DNA of 64,000 nucleotides from Paramecium octaurelia (taxonomy: Eukaryota > Ciliophora > Oligohymenophorea > Peniculida > Parameciidae), in NCBI GenBank assembly GCA_905182995.1, contig CAJJDP010000022.1, positions 505,488-569,487 of the forward strand. Direction: 5' to 3'. The notes under the pieces are model-generated. The model worked only from the letters and a program-made list of their open reading frames with translations. It did not search any database and was not told the origin of the DNA. Each line of letters starts with the position of its first letter. The first letter of the stretch is position 1. Of this stretch, positions 22,891 to 35,608 are shown piece after piece. The translations under genes were made by a program, and so were the position numbers.

Positions 22891-24379
22891 TCATTTCTTT
22901 TTCTTTTTCACACTTTAAATAAGGTGACTAAAAATACAAAATAAAGAGTTACATAATAATTCCTTTTTTGACTTTCTCATATTTCTAAAGCAAGGACTCC
23001 TATCCCTCAACATTCTCAACAATTTGATTGCTTTCAAAATTGGAAACTCTCTCATCATCAAAACTTTCTTATTTGTGTTATAAAATATCCTGTCTGCTCC
23101 CTATAGGATCATCGCAAATGGACTTCTAGTAATTAGGATTCAATGATTAACAGTAATTTCCAATGCTACTTTGTTAAGTCAAGCTAGAATTCTTCCTAAT
23201 ATCATCCCTTTGAAAAGTATTATTCCTAGAAGATAATGGAGGCGGTGCTAGAAAGTTTTAAGAGCTCATATTTAAGTAATCCTTTTACCCATGTTAAATA
23301 GCACCGGATAATTACTTTTCAATAGATTTTTTCATCTCATTTGAATTGTTGAACTAAATATTTTATTTACTTAAATTTTAATTGGTATCTGATTGATAAT
23401 GTGTAGATTATTTGATTTCTGACCATTCATAATTTCCATCAATAACGATGTTTAGGTTTTCTGCTGCCTTTCTAAGCTCCTGCACAATCATCTTGTAATC
23501 AGGTTCTTGTTTGAATTGCAATCTTCGAATCGTACTATTTTTTAAATACGGTTAAATCTACCTATAAATCTTTTGAAACTCTGGAACCTGATCTTTAAAC
23601 AGTTCATTTTCAAGAGACAACTTCAATTCTCCAACCTTCTGTGTTCTTTCCTCGTCTGTTACATTGACCATGTTCTACCAAGGTAACTACCTTTTTTATA
23701 ATTGTTCTATACCCACGCAAGAAATACAGTAAAATATACATCAGTGACTCTAAATCATCTTTTCTTCCTAACTCATGTCCTAAATGAGCTGCTATCGAGG
23801 CATATCGAGTAGTTCCTAAAAAGGACTTTTGATCTTTAAACATGCTACATTGGATTTGGATAGGTACATGTGTCTTCCATTGGTGTCTCTGTAGACTTTG
23901 CTGATTCCAAAATCGATCAGATATAACTTAGAAATCTCATTGCCAACTCCCAACATCATATTTTCAGGTTTCAAATCTCTGTGTATTACTCCTTTCGAAT
24001 GAGCTCTCTCTAAAAGATTCACAGCCTGGATTCCAATAGTTAAAACTGATTTTAGATTGAATTTCTTGAGCTATTTGAAATGGAATGCCAAATCTTTCCC
24101 TAACAATTAAATAACAAGTATGTTGTAACCCAGATCTTCCCCTGACCAATAGTATTTTGGAAATCCCTCACTTCCATCTAGAATCTTTATTATTTGCACT
24201 TCCCGATCCAAAGATTTGACCTCCTCATTCTCCTCCTTCTCCACTTTTATAGCCACATCTTATTTCGAAATGATGTCCTAGCCGAGAAACACTACTCCAA
24301 ATGATCCCGAAGAAAGCTTCTTCACTATGGAATACTAGTTATTAAACACTTTGGTTTTTGATTACTGCTGTGGGTTCAT
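22891..24379 (-). CDS. Casein kinase 1-like protein kinase
   Basis: A Ser/Thr kinase of the CK1 group, about 475 residues. Motifs in order: glycine loop '[16 protein letters not shown]', 'VAIKVEKEE', '[13 protein letters not shown]', '[13 protein letters not shown]', then the CK1-specific activation segment '[15 protein letters not shown]' and '[18 protein letters not shown]'. A 23-nt intron follows 'YLSKSN', a 22-nt intron follows 'YFLRG' and restores 'LPWQNMVN', and a 25-nt intron lies near the end. The last about 200 residues are a Ser/Asn/Gln-rich tail. Start 24379 ([14 protein letters not shown]); stop TGA 22891-22893. The glycine loop has Ser where the first Gly is usual in other kinases (SSGSFG), but the other catalytic residues are intact. 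Confidence 0.92.
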
Positions 24380-24414
24380 TTCAATTAATAATAATTTCTT
24401 AAAATAAGCAAAAA
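24380..24414. promoter_or_regulatory. 35-bp divergent promoter region
   Basis: Only 35 bp, all A/T-rich, separate the start codons of the CK1-like kinase (minus) and the next plus-strand gene. Both 5' ends and any promoter must lie here or inside the two genes. No box motif is recognisable. Confidence 0.45.
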
Positions 24415-24912
24415 ATGTCTCAATTTACAAAAGCAACGACCCCAAAGAAAATCTTCATGGTCGAGAAAGGGTTCTATTAGATTAATTTAGAAGATGGAAC
24501 TATTTAGAAGTTAGGACCAGAGAAGAAAAATTACAAGTTACCTTCCCATTCTTAACACAAATCTCTAAAAGTAGAAAAAGATCTCCTAATAGCCAAAGGA
24601 TAATAAAATTAAAATTCCACCTAAAGAGTATTGACTCATTTGATTATATATAGAATAACTAAGAAACCAGAAAGAATTAAGAAGGTACTAGAAAACTTAA
24701 TTCACAAAGGAATAATTGATTAATTGAAGTTTAGAATTTAATTATTTATTACCTGTCTACCTTCTTTGCATTTAAAGTACCCATCCAAAAACACTTAAAA
24801 ACTTGGCAAGTTTCATCTCTACCTACTGAAAAATACCCAGTTTGGTTTTTCAACATTTTTATAATTTTAAATAAAACCATAATAATAATGGAAGTAATAT
24901 TTGCATCTTTGA
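24415..24912 (+). CDS. Unknown basic protein
   Basis: Open frame of 165 codons starting MSQFTKATTPKKIFMVEKGF at 24415. The first 110 residues look like real protein: 'YQINLEDGTIQKLGPEKKN', then 'RITKKPERIKKVLENLIHKG', a positively charged helix. The last 55 residues ('FITCLPSLHLKYPSKN' onward) are less convincing and could be 3'-untranslated DNA after an unseen intron or stop. It is divergent from the kinase gene and shares its promoter region. No family recognised. Confidence 0.55.
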
Positions 24913-25010
24913 GTTTTTTTTCAGAAGAAATATAGTATTAAATGTCTTCAATTTGTTTCGTTTAAAAATAATACTTAAAAATTATTTTATTTAATAATTA
25001 TCCGATATGA

Positions 25011-28000
25011 TCATATGTCTTACAGTTATTCCTCTTTTTTATCTTAAAATTAATCTTTCTCTGCTTCCACGATCTCCTAATCATCGACCACCTTCTATTC
25101 ATTTGCTATCTTGAAATATGTGTTGAGATCGTTCTAAGTAATTAAGAAATAGACTAAATGTAAAATTGGAGTTTCTTGTTATGTCTCAATTTATTTTCTG
25201 CACCATGGATACAATAACATTTTTACAATACTTTGAATTGGGTCCAAGATTATGAAGTAAATGCCAATACAAATTCCATAGAATTGCATCCACTCATCCA
25301 AATATTGCTTCTCCTTTCCAATTGCCTAAATCAATAACATCAATTACTCTGTCAATTATGCTGAAAAAGGATAGCGTCAATATACAAAGCGAGGCTATTG
25401 TTCCTACAATAATTTAGAGTAATTTTCCTGAAAAGATTGCTTTTACAATTTTGACTACAAGTGCAGAAATCTCTGAAACCAAAATGATGATCCCATATTA
25501 ATAGTATATGTTGGGTTCGCTCATCAAAACACCAGAAATTGACAGCATCACGATTAGTTTCAAATAAATAGCTAGAAACCTGATAGGTCTTAAAACATAA
25601 TCATCGTAGTACAAGAAAACTGAGACCAATTCTTCCAGTTTCTTAAACATATTAATTACAATCATACCAAAATTCCAATCACGATGAATTTTATACTTAA
25701 ATCTTAGATCCCAATGTCACTATTCCCATATATAGGTTATGGTTCTGTTTAAGTTGTATTATTTTAAAAGGCCTTCGATTCTGAAAGAAATGTTTTAGAA
25801 GCTTCTTCTTCTTACTAAGCTCTTCTTTTTTTGACTCTATAAGAAAATATAATTTGAATTCTCTCCTTCTCCATTTCTTCCTCCTCCAATTTTATTTTAT
25901 CAGAATTTGACTTGTCCATAATCACTCCAAGTATCGATAACAATAACAAGCCTCCAGTCAATCCAACTAAGTAATCTCCTATAATGAATTCCATGAAGTT
26001 AAGATAAGCTAAAATCTATAAGACTGCTTTTACTTAGTAGTTGAGGTTTGAGTAAGGCGATTTCCTCGACATAGAAAGGCCTAATTAATGTGGTTTCACT
26101 GAAATATGGACAGATGCACCATACTTTGAATTGGAAATTCTTTGTTAGATATTCAACTCTTCTAGTGCAATTAGAGTTGTCACTGATCCACTTGGTTTTT
26201 TTCTAATTCGAAATATCTTATGAAATTTACTTGTGCACATTAATATTGGTTGAGAATACTTAAACTCGAATTTGGAACAAGGAAGTCAGCAGAATATTCA
26301 TTTGCTTCTATCTCATCAACTAAATTCATTATCGTCTTATTTTAGACCTCATAAATGAAGGGTATGTAAAGAGGGAATGTTTAATCAAAAGCATAAGTTC
26401 CAGTAAAATTAAAGAATTCATCATCTACCATGTAAGGGTTGACAGCATATTTATGCACTACAATCAGATATTGATAAGTTGAATTCAATTAGGCTAACAG
26501 TCTATTGTTATCATTTAAATTGAATTATTCTTTGAAATAATCATAAGAGAGCAATTACAACTTAATAGATACAAAGGATGTGTTGTACTCCAATGGAGAC
26601 TCATTGATTTTGCACAACTTTTGTAAAGAATCTGTAATAGAAATCATCTATTTTTATGTAAAGTTAAATTGACTTCGATATTTGGCCAAAGAGTCTGAAA
26701 TAGTTAAGTTAGAGAATCCAAATAATTCCTCTACTGTGAAAGGTTGAATGAATTTATAGACATCGTTATATTTGATAAGTTGCTATTCAATTGTGAGACC
26801 GTTTGTTTTCTCTTCTTCCTCTTTGGCATCCATTTCTAATGCCAATTCAGTATGATTCAATCTCCACATTTTTAGGGTTGTGTTGGTCAACGTGTTATAT
26901 GCAAATTCAATATCTGTAACATTCAATTTAAAGGAAAGGACTGCATTGAATTACTTCAATTGTTCAATCAACATAAAATGGGAATAATCAATATCAATTA
27001 AACTCGACAGATCACCATAGTATTCTCTTTATTATGATAAGGCTAAAGCAGCCAAAAGCTTTGTTTTAAATTAGAACGAAATGTCTATAATGGATTACAA
27101 TTTAGTTTGAATGAGATTAGATTTTTCAGTTTCATTTAATAAATACATCTAAAACATAGTTCGATCATAAAGGTTAATTATTTTATTTCTTGAATAAATG
27201 GCTTCCAAATCCTCTATTACTTAAGATTTGAGTTTGGCATACAATATCTTCATTGTAGGGGCAAGATCTGTGTAATTGAAATTACTATTTTAGAATTCGT
27301 AATAGAAGGAAAGCAATTCTAAACTTGAAGCTATAACCTCCACTTTTCCAGAATATTGAGTAACTGAAGTCTTGAAATCACTGACAGATATTAAGTAGGC
27401 CTTCCATAATTTAAATTAAGGTGAATTTCCTAACATCACAGTCACATTGCTAACTGCTCCTCTTGAGTCCTTTATGCTCGCCATAAGTACTATATATGGT
27501 GTTGAGGTTAAGGAGGAATCAAACCCAGAAGGTAATCTACATACGAATGAATTAGAGAATTGATAATCAGTCAAAACAATTTGATTTAGGTTATTTGATT
27601 GTATGAGATCTTGTTGGTAACTCTCTTGCGATGTATACATGCTCAATCTATATTATAGGGGTAGATCCTGGTCCTCTGCATCATCTATAGTGATATTGTA
27701 TTCAGTTTCAATTGCCACTCCAGTATAGCTGGATATTGTTATTTTAGCATTTTAGGGAGGATAATTGAACATGATGGGCAAGATTGCCATTTAGTAAAAG
27801 GATAAGGATTGCTGGATAACTTAGATTGTACATGTCTACACTGGCAATGCACTTGGTAGATAATCACTTAATTTCAGGGTTTTTTGAGGATATCTTAGAG
27901 ATTGCTTTGAAATTTCTTAATCATCATAAATGATTATTAGAGTGTAATTGTAATAATGTATAAGATTTGAGTTGGGAATAAAAGTAAAAGTGATGGGTTA

Positions 28001-31000
28001 TTTGAGATCAATATATCTGGTCTAAGCTGCAATTGGAAATTCTGGAATCAACTCATCAACTGATTTAAATGAGCAAATCACATTGCTTACATAAGTAAAA
28101 TATCTTTTAATCAAATCCTTGTAGGCAGTTACTGAAACTTAGTATTATTGACCTATTTTGAATATTTCCCCTTCCAAAGTGATACTAGTTGCATTCTCTT
28201 CGAAGACAACCGCAGTTCCGTCATTTAACACACATGAACTATTAGTGGATATTTAAATACATTTCCAAAGTAATCCAATATTGGAATCACTATTATAAGA
28301 GGATCCCTCATCTAAACCATCCCAATATTGAGCTTCTAAGGTTAATGATTAGCCTTCTGAAACAAATCGATCTCCTCCCAATATAATCACTGAAACTCCG
28401 ACATAGTCTATATCAACTGTAAAATTAAGGTAAGTATAAATATCAACTGATTAATAGAAATGAACTTCCTCCTCTACTGCTTCTTCATCTGGATTTTCAT
28501 CAGTTCCTGTTGTATCTGTTCCAGTAGAACCAGTATCAGTTCCAGTGCCTGTATCAGTTCCTGTGTCAGTGCCTGTGTCAGTGCCTGTGTCAGTGCCTGT
28601 ATCAGTTCCTGTATCTGTTTGATCAGGTACTTACTAATCAAAAATTTCAATTGTATCTTGATACATTAATTATGCCTAAATTAGATAACTGGTATCTGGG
28701 TATCCATCTTAGGGTTGCATTTTGAAATAGTGTTATTTACTTGAGATCTACTCTGTGATGGTATCCCCAATCAAAGGTTTATTATCTGCTGGGGTGGATT
28801 CAAGTTGTACCCAATAGAGAGTTAGATTACTAAATTACTCTACAATCTTAGATGATTGGCAAATTTAGTAATATACTGTTACAGGAATGATTAATGACTA
28901 CTTAAAATAATGGTTAAAATGTGTTATGCTAGCTGTGATGACTGGTTGAACCAATCCAAGAGTTTATAATTTAAAGGTTTAGGTGTTTGTTTTTGTGGCA
29001 AATGATAATGCAGTTACTTCAAAGGTATAATTGGTGAAATTTTAGAATACTTTAGAATTAAAAGTTAAAGTATCCAAATTGTTATGATTGACATCACTCA
29101 AAATTAGTTGTATGCTATCGATAATAGTTTAATTAGCATCACTTTCTTTTAATCTCCAGTCTATCTTAGACAATTGACGTTTGCCTGCAAATTTGATGTT
29201 CGTTATACTTAAAGTAATTGCCTTACAAATGTAAACAGGGTATAGTGGTCCATCAATAGTAAATTGGGGTTAGAATATATCTACAGTAGGTAATTGGAGT
29301 ACACTCAGGACATATTTCTTGATTGGAGTCTTACAACCATCTTTAATGAATATTTTCTCCGACAATTATATTTCCTCCATGAGATTGATTTAGGATTCAT
29401 TTCCAAATTCTATATCAATATTGGTACCATTATAAAAGCATTTAGGACTTAATCCAAATCTTGGATATTGAGAACTGGCAATTATTTTAATACATAGATC
29501 TTGTGGGTTTAAGGATTAATAATCTAAAGATACATAAGAGGTGTTTGATTTGACAAAGAATACACTTAAAGATTCAGTAGTTTCATTCAATGTGACAAGG
29601 ACTTCAGCAGTGTCACAAGTTTCACAATACTGACTTTTCGGTATTGGAGTGCCATCTGATGGGCAAACACATTTTTTACTGCTATCAACTACTCTATTAC
29701 CTAAACAAGTGAGACAACCCAGAACATCACACAAATCACAAGGTTCCTAACAATCTAGATAGATGTAATAATTGTACTTTTGCAAATCAAATCAGTTCCG
29801 ACTTCATAAAATTTATCATCACATAAACACGATTTGTCAGCATTACGATTAGCTCCCTTACATTATGAACAACTAGTAGCAGATTTGTCACATATTTCAC
29901 ATCTCCAATCACATGAAAGGCAAAGTGTAACTCCATTATCATAATACCCATTTTAACAAGGACAGTTATTAACAGGATCATCATATCTATTAACACCAGT
30001 AGGACAAGTGAGGCACTATTTATCATCATAACATGTCTGACAATTCCATTTGCATGGTTAACATGCATAAGCATTGTCTAAATATTAATTATTTGCACAG
30101 TTCAAACACTATTTAGCAGGATCCAACAAATTATCTTTACAATGCACACAATCCACTGGAGATGATTGACACTAAGAACATCCATAAGTTTAGCAATTAA
30201 CTCCAATTCCAATGATTTATATTTATAATTAGTCTACTACAGTATAATCACCAGCGGTAGCATATAGTTTATATTTATTAGTTTGAGAATTTAATTCACT
30301 TTGAATAGCAATATTTTTAATGTCAGCACTCTTATATCCCATAATAGACAATCCATAAAAATGATTAGGTTAATAGTTTTTGAAAGAATAGAGAGTATAA
30401 TTTTATTTCTGTTCTCCAGTTTATGTAATCCACAAAACACTAGTTTGAGAATTAAATGATTGAGTCAAAGTTTCAAATTCTTCAGATATTAACATGAAAC
30501 TATAATAAATTTTGTTTATTTGAAGGTCATCTTTGATTTTGAAATCTACAAGCAAATATTTATTTATGGTATCAATAGTAGTAGTATAAGTAAGAGTAAC
30601 ATTGCTAAGTCCTTATTTAAATTGCATCCCATTATAAAATGGAATGATTTAGGGATACTATAATTTCATATTCCATTCATTCAATAGGATCTAAATCTAA
30701 TGCACTCTATTACCAGTACCAGTACCGAAAGTACTAGTTGTATCATATTCATCCTGTATTAAAACAAACAAATCAGTTTGAGTAGTAGCAAAGTAGTTAA
30801 TTACTAAATTTTCAACGATGGTTTGATCCCAAACTTCAATTTAAAGTACAAATGTTTCCTAAGTGATCTGAGTAGCCATCAATCTATATGAATCGCCTTT
30901 AGAGAACTTGACCTCTTTAATGGCTACGATAACAGAAGGGATGCTAGAGAATATATCTTTGAAGGATATTTGGAGTTCATCTTTCCTGTAGCTGGTTCCA

Positions 31001-32731
31001 CTTTTGACATAATTGAGTATTGCATAGTAAATACCAATTTCAGTGCCTTCAACTTCATCATATTCCTTGCATCTTAGTTGTTTCCCTGTTCCTATATACC
31101 CATTGTTTGGACAACTGCAAACTCCACTATTAAGTTATAAGTTGTTGATACATTGCAAACAAACTGTTGGTGTTAGATTGTTGCAAGTCTTACACTTCAT
31201 GTCACAACCTGGTAGACAAATCTTCCTAACTGCGTCCGTTACGCCATTTAGAGTCGTGCAATCAGAACTAGTAATACACTTAGTGCCAGACAAGAAATAG
31301 CCATCTGCGCAAAGTAAACAATTGTATTTAAATGCTTTTGGAGCTGATAATAAACAGGACGTATCTCCAACTTCTTTGCTTTTATGGTTAAACACTCTAG
31401 CACCTTAATGCAATTAGAGATTGACAATCTTTAGAGACTTCCCAACAGGAATTGCATCTCTTTTGCCAAAGATCAGTATATCGCCATCTTAAACAGGATA
31501 ATAGACAGGAACAGTCAACTCAAAACTTTGTGGATCCTCACTATTCTTGTATACTGTCAACTTAGTCAAAGTGCCATCCTCAGGAGCCATTTTATCGTAA
31601 TTGAAAATTAGAACAAAGTAATTCCATTGACTTACACTAAACTATACATTAATCGAAGACTTAAGGTTCTCCCTCATCACAGTGAAGAAGTAATAATTGT
31701 CTATAGCATAATAAGTGAGGTCCAATTCAAACATAACAACACTGTCAACCATTCTTTACAGGATAGCAAAGTTAATACCAGCATCGGCCTTCACCCAGAA
31801 AGCCAATGTAAATCTGTCATATAGAAATCTTTTGAAGGGAACATTTATAGAGAGAGGCTATCCTATAGTGAGGGCTTGATCTGTCCAATCAACTGTTATG
31901 TCATGTTGAACATCCAATTCAGCACCACTAAAATCATAGAGTTAGTTTCCACTCATTTATGTCAGTGGGTAATTCAAATAAACTCCCATTTTATCATAAC
32001 CATACATCAGAGATCGTAAATTGTAATCACTCACCATCTACACATCCAAGTAGTATTAAAAACCAGACACACTCCCACACCAAGATCTGCTTTTGATAGT
32101 GTCGTTTCTATAGGGTCCGTTTTAAGCTATATACAATTTCATCTTGTCTCTTTTTAAGAAAGGTTAAGGCAATGTTTCATTAGTGCAATACTTCAATTAA
32201 TTTGGACAGGAGTATGTTGCATTGTAAATGACAGTTTAATCTGTATCAAATACTCCCAAAGAGTATTTCAAGAACAGGAAGTCGTAGGACACATATACAA
32301 ATAGCCATTTATCATCCATAAGGGTTTCTGTATTCACATTAATAGATGGCCCTTATTTCAGAAGCTAATCTTATTAAAACAACTCCAAAGTGGAATTTAC
32401 TCCATATTTCTTTAACCCAAACGACACTATTCTATAATTGTAAGTGTTATCATTGTCACTTAAATGAAATAGATTACTTGCATTATACAATAGTTCCTGT
32501 CTTGAAGTATCAAAAAATAACCAAAACCCAAACCCAATCGATAATGCATCATCCATTTAAGTTCCTCCTAGATCCTACTTTTAAAGACTAAACTACCTTG
32601 TAATCATATATATATTGACTGTTTCTAGTAAAATCGCACGTTCCTTTAATTGTCTCCGTAAATAAGTAATTTCCTTTATAATATGCCACCAGAGTTTATA
32701 ATAAACCTGCTAAGAGAAATATGAAATTCAT
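25011..32731 (-). CDS. Giant Cys-rich REJ/GPS-type membrane protein
   Basis: About 2,500 residues. N-terminus 'MNFIFLLAGLLQTLVAYYKG' is a signal peptide. Next is a LamG-like stretch ('LDVQHDITVDWTDQALTIG', 'FTLAFWVKADAG'), then cysteine-rich receptor-type repeats between about 31400 and 29500 ('LPGCDMKCKTCNNLTPTVC', 'CPSDGTPIPKSQYCETCD'). A long beta-rich region follows, interrupted by a TDTG repeat near 28.5-28.6 kb, as in REJ-domain proteins. Near 26.2-26.1 kb a GPS-like motif, 'KWISDNSNC' then 'VWCICPYFSETTLI', precedes the first membrane span 'GDYLVGLTGGLLLLSILGVI'. A basic loop and about five more hydrophobic spans follow, ending 'EEQLQDI'. The layout resembles polycystin-1/REJ or adhesion-receptor proteins: an extracellular sensor with a self-cleavage site. 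I did not verify every intron; two genes are possible but I saw no TGA that splicing fails to explain in the parts checked. Confidence 0.7.
28531..28617 (-). repeat. 12-bp tandem repeat coding TDTG units
   Basis: On the plus strand the unit is cctgtgtcagtg with small variants (cctgtatcagtt), repeated about seven times. On the coding strand it gives Thr-Asp-Thr-Gly units inside the giant receptor-like protein. It is likely a stalk or linker and prone to length change. Confidence 0.8.
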
Positions 32732-32815
32732 AAGGTTCTATTCAAATATTTGATAATTAATTATTAAGTATTATAGATAATTTAATAACAAAATAGAATA
32801 GCCCCAATCCATTAA

Positions 32816-33250
32816 TCAATTCTTGTTCATCAAGCTCCTCTAAAATTGAAATCGTATTTCTTACAGGTTATATTTTTTTGATCGCCCTTCTCTTTATCCC
32901 AGTCATTGGAACCGTCTCAAAGATGTTCACGATCTTGCTGATTTCTTTCTCTAACACTATAATGTCTTTCCTTACTTTCGAATCTCCCATGATTTATGAA
33001 TAATGGCACTATTTGTTTGCATGTTATATCCTCTATCACTTAAACCCCAAAAGAGACGTCGCCATTTTGAAATACTTGAACCTCCTTATTTTGTAAATCT
33101 ATCTCTAGTCCTTGAAGAATGTTGATATCAATCTAACTAGATAGAATGATTTACTGTTTTCGCTATGTTGAAATAAATCAAATCACTGTTATTGCTCAGT
33201 TTCAAAGGTTTGATTGAACTTATATCAGCAACTTCTAAATTTTTATCCAT
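32816..33250 (-). CDS. Small unknown protein
   Basis: About 120 residues. Starts MDKNLEVADISSIKPLKLSN at 33250. Three micro-introns: 22 nt after 'YFNIAKT', 25 nt after 'INHGRFE', and 25 nt near the C-terminus with textbook ends (GTAAGA...TTTTAG), which if removed gives the end 'KKIQPRSLMNKN' at TGA 32816-32818. If that last intron is retained the protein runs on about 30 residues ('NTISILEELDEQELINGLG'). The middle, 'DVSFGVQVIEDITCKQIVPL', looks like a beta-rich domain. Not recognised. It lies 84 bp upstream of the giant receptor gene, same strand. Confidence 0.55.
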
Positions 33251-33358
33251 TAATTAATTAATAAATTTCTTATAATCCCCAATATTAATTTCTATTAATA
33301 AAGGTTTACATTCCAATAAAATAAGCAAAATTATTCAATAAAACATTTAAGAAACTAA

Positions 33359-33910
33359 ATGAAGAGGAATTCCTATTAAAAATTCACACAAAAGTCGAAA
33401 ACAAGAAGAGAGATAATCAATTATAGAAATCAAGGCTTCTCTAATGTAAAAATAGCAAGAATTATGAGTCATAAATTTAATTCAAAGATAAGTCCAAAGA
33501 CAATAGAGAGCATCAAAAGAGTCAAAAGAAATTCAAAATATGCAGAATATAGATAAATTACCAAATCATCTATTCTTTCTTATATTCTAGAATTTAAAAC
33601 CCATTTTTTTTATTCCACAGAATAAACTTAAATGAGAAAAGAGGTTTCAGAACTTGTTTTAAACCAGTTTCCTTAACCTTTCTCTCGTTTCTCTAAGAGA
33701 ACTCACTAGAAGGTAGTAGATGGAGTCATCAAAAAGGTTGGGTCAATCTGCAATAACACATCATCAAAATTGCCATCAAATAATTTAGAATTCAATCTCT
33801 TCTTCTATGACACCCAATCAGAAGAGTAAGAGATGTAATCAATATCCTAATACATATTAACCCAGGAGAGTTATCCTTCATTTTTAGAAGAATAACAATT
33901 ATGCTGGTGA
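33359..33910 (+). CDS. Small basic unknown protein
   Basis: 183 residues in one exon, start MKRNSYQKFTQKSKTRRE at 33359, stop TGA 33908-33910. The N-terminal 80 residues are strongly basic ('KISPKTIESIKRVKRNSKY'), the middle has aromatic/hydrophobic helix 'SSILSYILEFKTHFFY', and the C-terminus is acidic and Gln-rich. Divergent from the gene at 32816-33250 across 108 bp. No family or motif recognised; a nucleic-acid-binding role would be only a guess from charge. Confidence 0.55.
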
Positions 33911-34551
33911 TTTAATTTATATTAATCTTAAATATTAAATCAAGAGGGAAAATGTAGAATTTATTAAAAATTAAATTTCTCTGTTTTCCCTCTGATTGAT
34001 TTCAAATTACTAAAATTTATTCATCTTAGAAGTTTTCAATCACAAATGTACAGACCAGTTTTATTTAATTTTCTACTCTCCTAAATAAATTAGTTTTCCA
34101 TATTAATTATTAATAAATTAGAATAAAAATTGATGTAATGTAATTTTATTCTAACTTTAAAAGTTTTATTTCTTGTGTTTTTGAAATAAATATGCAAATA
34201 TTATTACTAAAGGCCTTTAATTGATCGAACTGTTCTATTTTGAGTACTCATACACAAGTATTACAATAATCAAAATAATCAATCTTGATTTATAATGTTA
34301 ATAAAATAGTTCAAAAACAAATTGAGTTGTTCTCGATCTTATTATTATAATGATTTTAACCATTGGTTCTTGCATATGAGTAAGATAGCTATAAATTTTA
34401 CGATCAATTCCAAGTCAATATAATAATCTAATGGAATGATATTCAAATTCGAATTGTATTTGTTTCGTATGATGGCAAGATTGTGCTGAGTGACGCATCA
34501 TTTAATCTGCATTATGAAATCATTATAATTTAGAAATGATTCATTATAAAA
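33911..34551. other. AT-rich spacer
   Basis: 641 bp between two plus-strand genes. No believable coding frame on either strand, no tRNA-like structure, no repeat. It is one of the longer gaps in the window. Confidence 0.45.
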
Positions 34552-35541
34552 ATGAGCCAAAGACTTGAGTTGCTCCAGAAGTAGATGCCTTCTTTTTAAT
34601 ATACAGTTGACGGAGGCATTTTAACAAAGGAAGAAAGATAATTTTACGAAGAAAACGGTTTCCTAGTGGTGAGATAAATGTTCTCCCCAGAAGAAATCAA
34701 GGAGTGGACTCTAAGATTCAGAGAGTATGCAGATGGATAATTGGAACGCAAATACGGAATGTAAGTGGTTAGAGACATTTCATTGGTAAAAAGAGGAGGA
34801 GGAAAACAATGGGGAGAGGAGGCTATTACAAAAATATAGGACTGGTAAGAGGATGAAGTGCTATTCAAATTTTGCAGAAACCCTAAAGTTATCAAATATC
34901 TCTCAAGCTTCTGTGGACCCGATATAAAATCAGTTCACACAATGTTCATCAACAAACCACCAAATATGGGGAAAACCTCTAGACACCCTATCCATCAAGA
35001 TCAAGTGTATTTTCCATTTGGACCAGCTGACAGAATAGCTGCTGGTTGGGCTGCACTCGAAGATGCCAATAGAGAAAATGGATGTTTAGTTGTGTATCCT
35101 GGAACTCATAAAGGTAGTTATACTTTTGTACTCTTACTAGCTGGTCCTGTAGAGCATTGCTATCCCGATTGGAAAGAAGGAGTGAACAAGGCCTATTGGG
35201 GTGTTAAAGATATGCCACCAGAATCAGCTCCAAGAATCCATTTAGAAATGAAGGCAGGTGACATCGTTTTCTTCCATCCGTATCTATTTCATGGTTCAGG
35301 AGAAAATAAGGTATTTATATCAAACTATATATTTCAGTCAAGTAGTTTCAGGAAATCCATTTGTTGTCACTTTGCTTCAGCCAATTGCCAGTATCATGAT
35401 ATCAGAGGAACTTTCCATGAAAACTTGGCCAAGGACATTATTGCATATGCCTCAAAGAAATTTGGACATGTCAATTACTTAGATATTTGGAGATTTAAAT
35501 GCAGGTTAGTCTAAGGCAAACCTGATCCACTAGGATTGTGA
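34552..35541 (+). CDS. PHYH: Phytanoyl-CoA dioxygenase
   Basis: Fe(II)/2-oxoglutarate oxygenase that hydroxylates phytanoyl-CoA in peroxisomal alpha-oxidation. About 310 residues. 'FYEENGFLVVRQMFSPEEI' is the PHYH N-terminal motif; iron ligands are in 'HPIHQDQVYFPFGP' (HxD) and 'FFHPYLFHGSGENK' (distal His). After a 27-nt intron the 2-oxoglutarate Arg lies in 'SSFRKSICCHFASANCQY', almost the mammalian PHYH wording. A second 27-nt intron lies after 'YPGTHK'. It ends 'LVQGKPDPLGL' at TGA 35539-35541. No clear PTS2 presequence is visible at the start MSQRLELLQKQMPSFQYT, though 'RLELLQKQM' is loosely PTS2-shaped (R-L-x5-x-x). Both introns are multiples of three, so retention would not shift the frame. 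Confidence 0.93.
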
Positions 35542-35608
35542 TAAAATTATGATAATCCAAATATATATATAATAATTTATTATTTCTTTTTTTGAATTAT
35601 TCATAAAA

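Noticed and set aside
31043-31824. Plus-strand frames inside the giant receptor gene
   Set aside because: Antisense to Cys-rich repeats that read convincingly on the minus strand; no reassigned codons in use.
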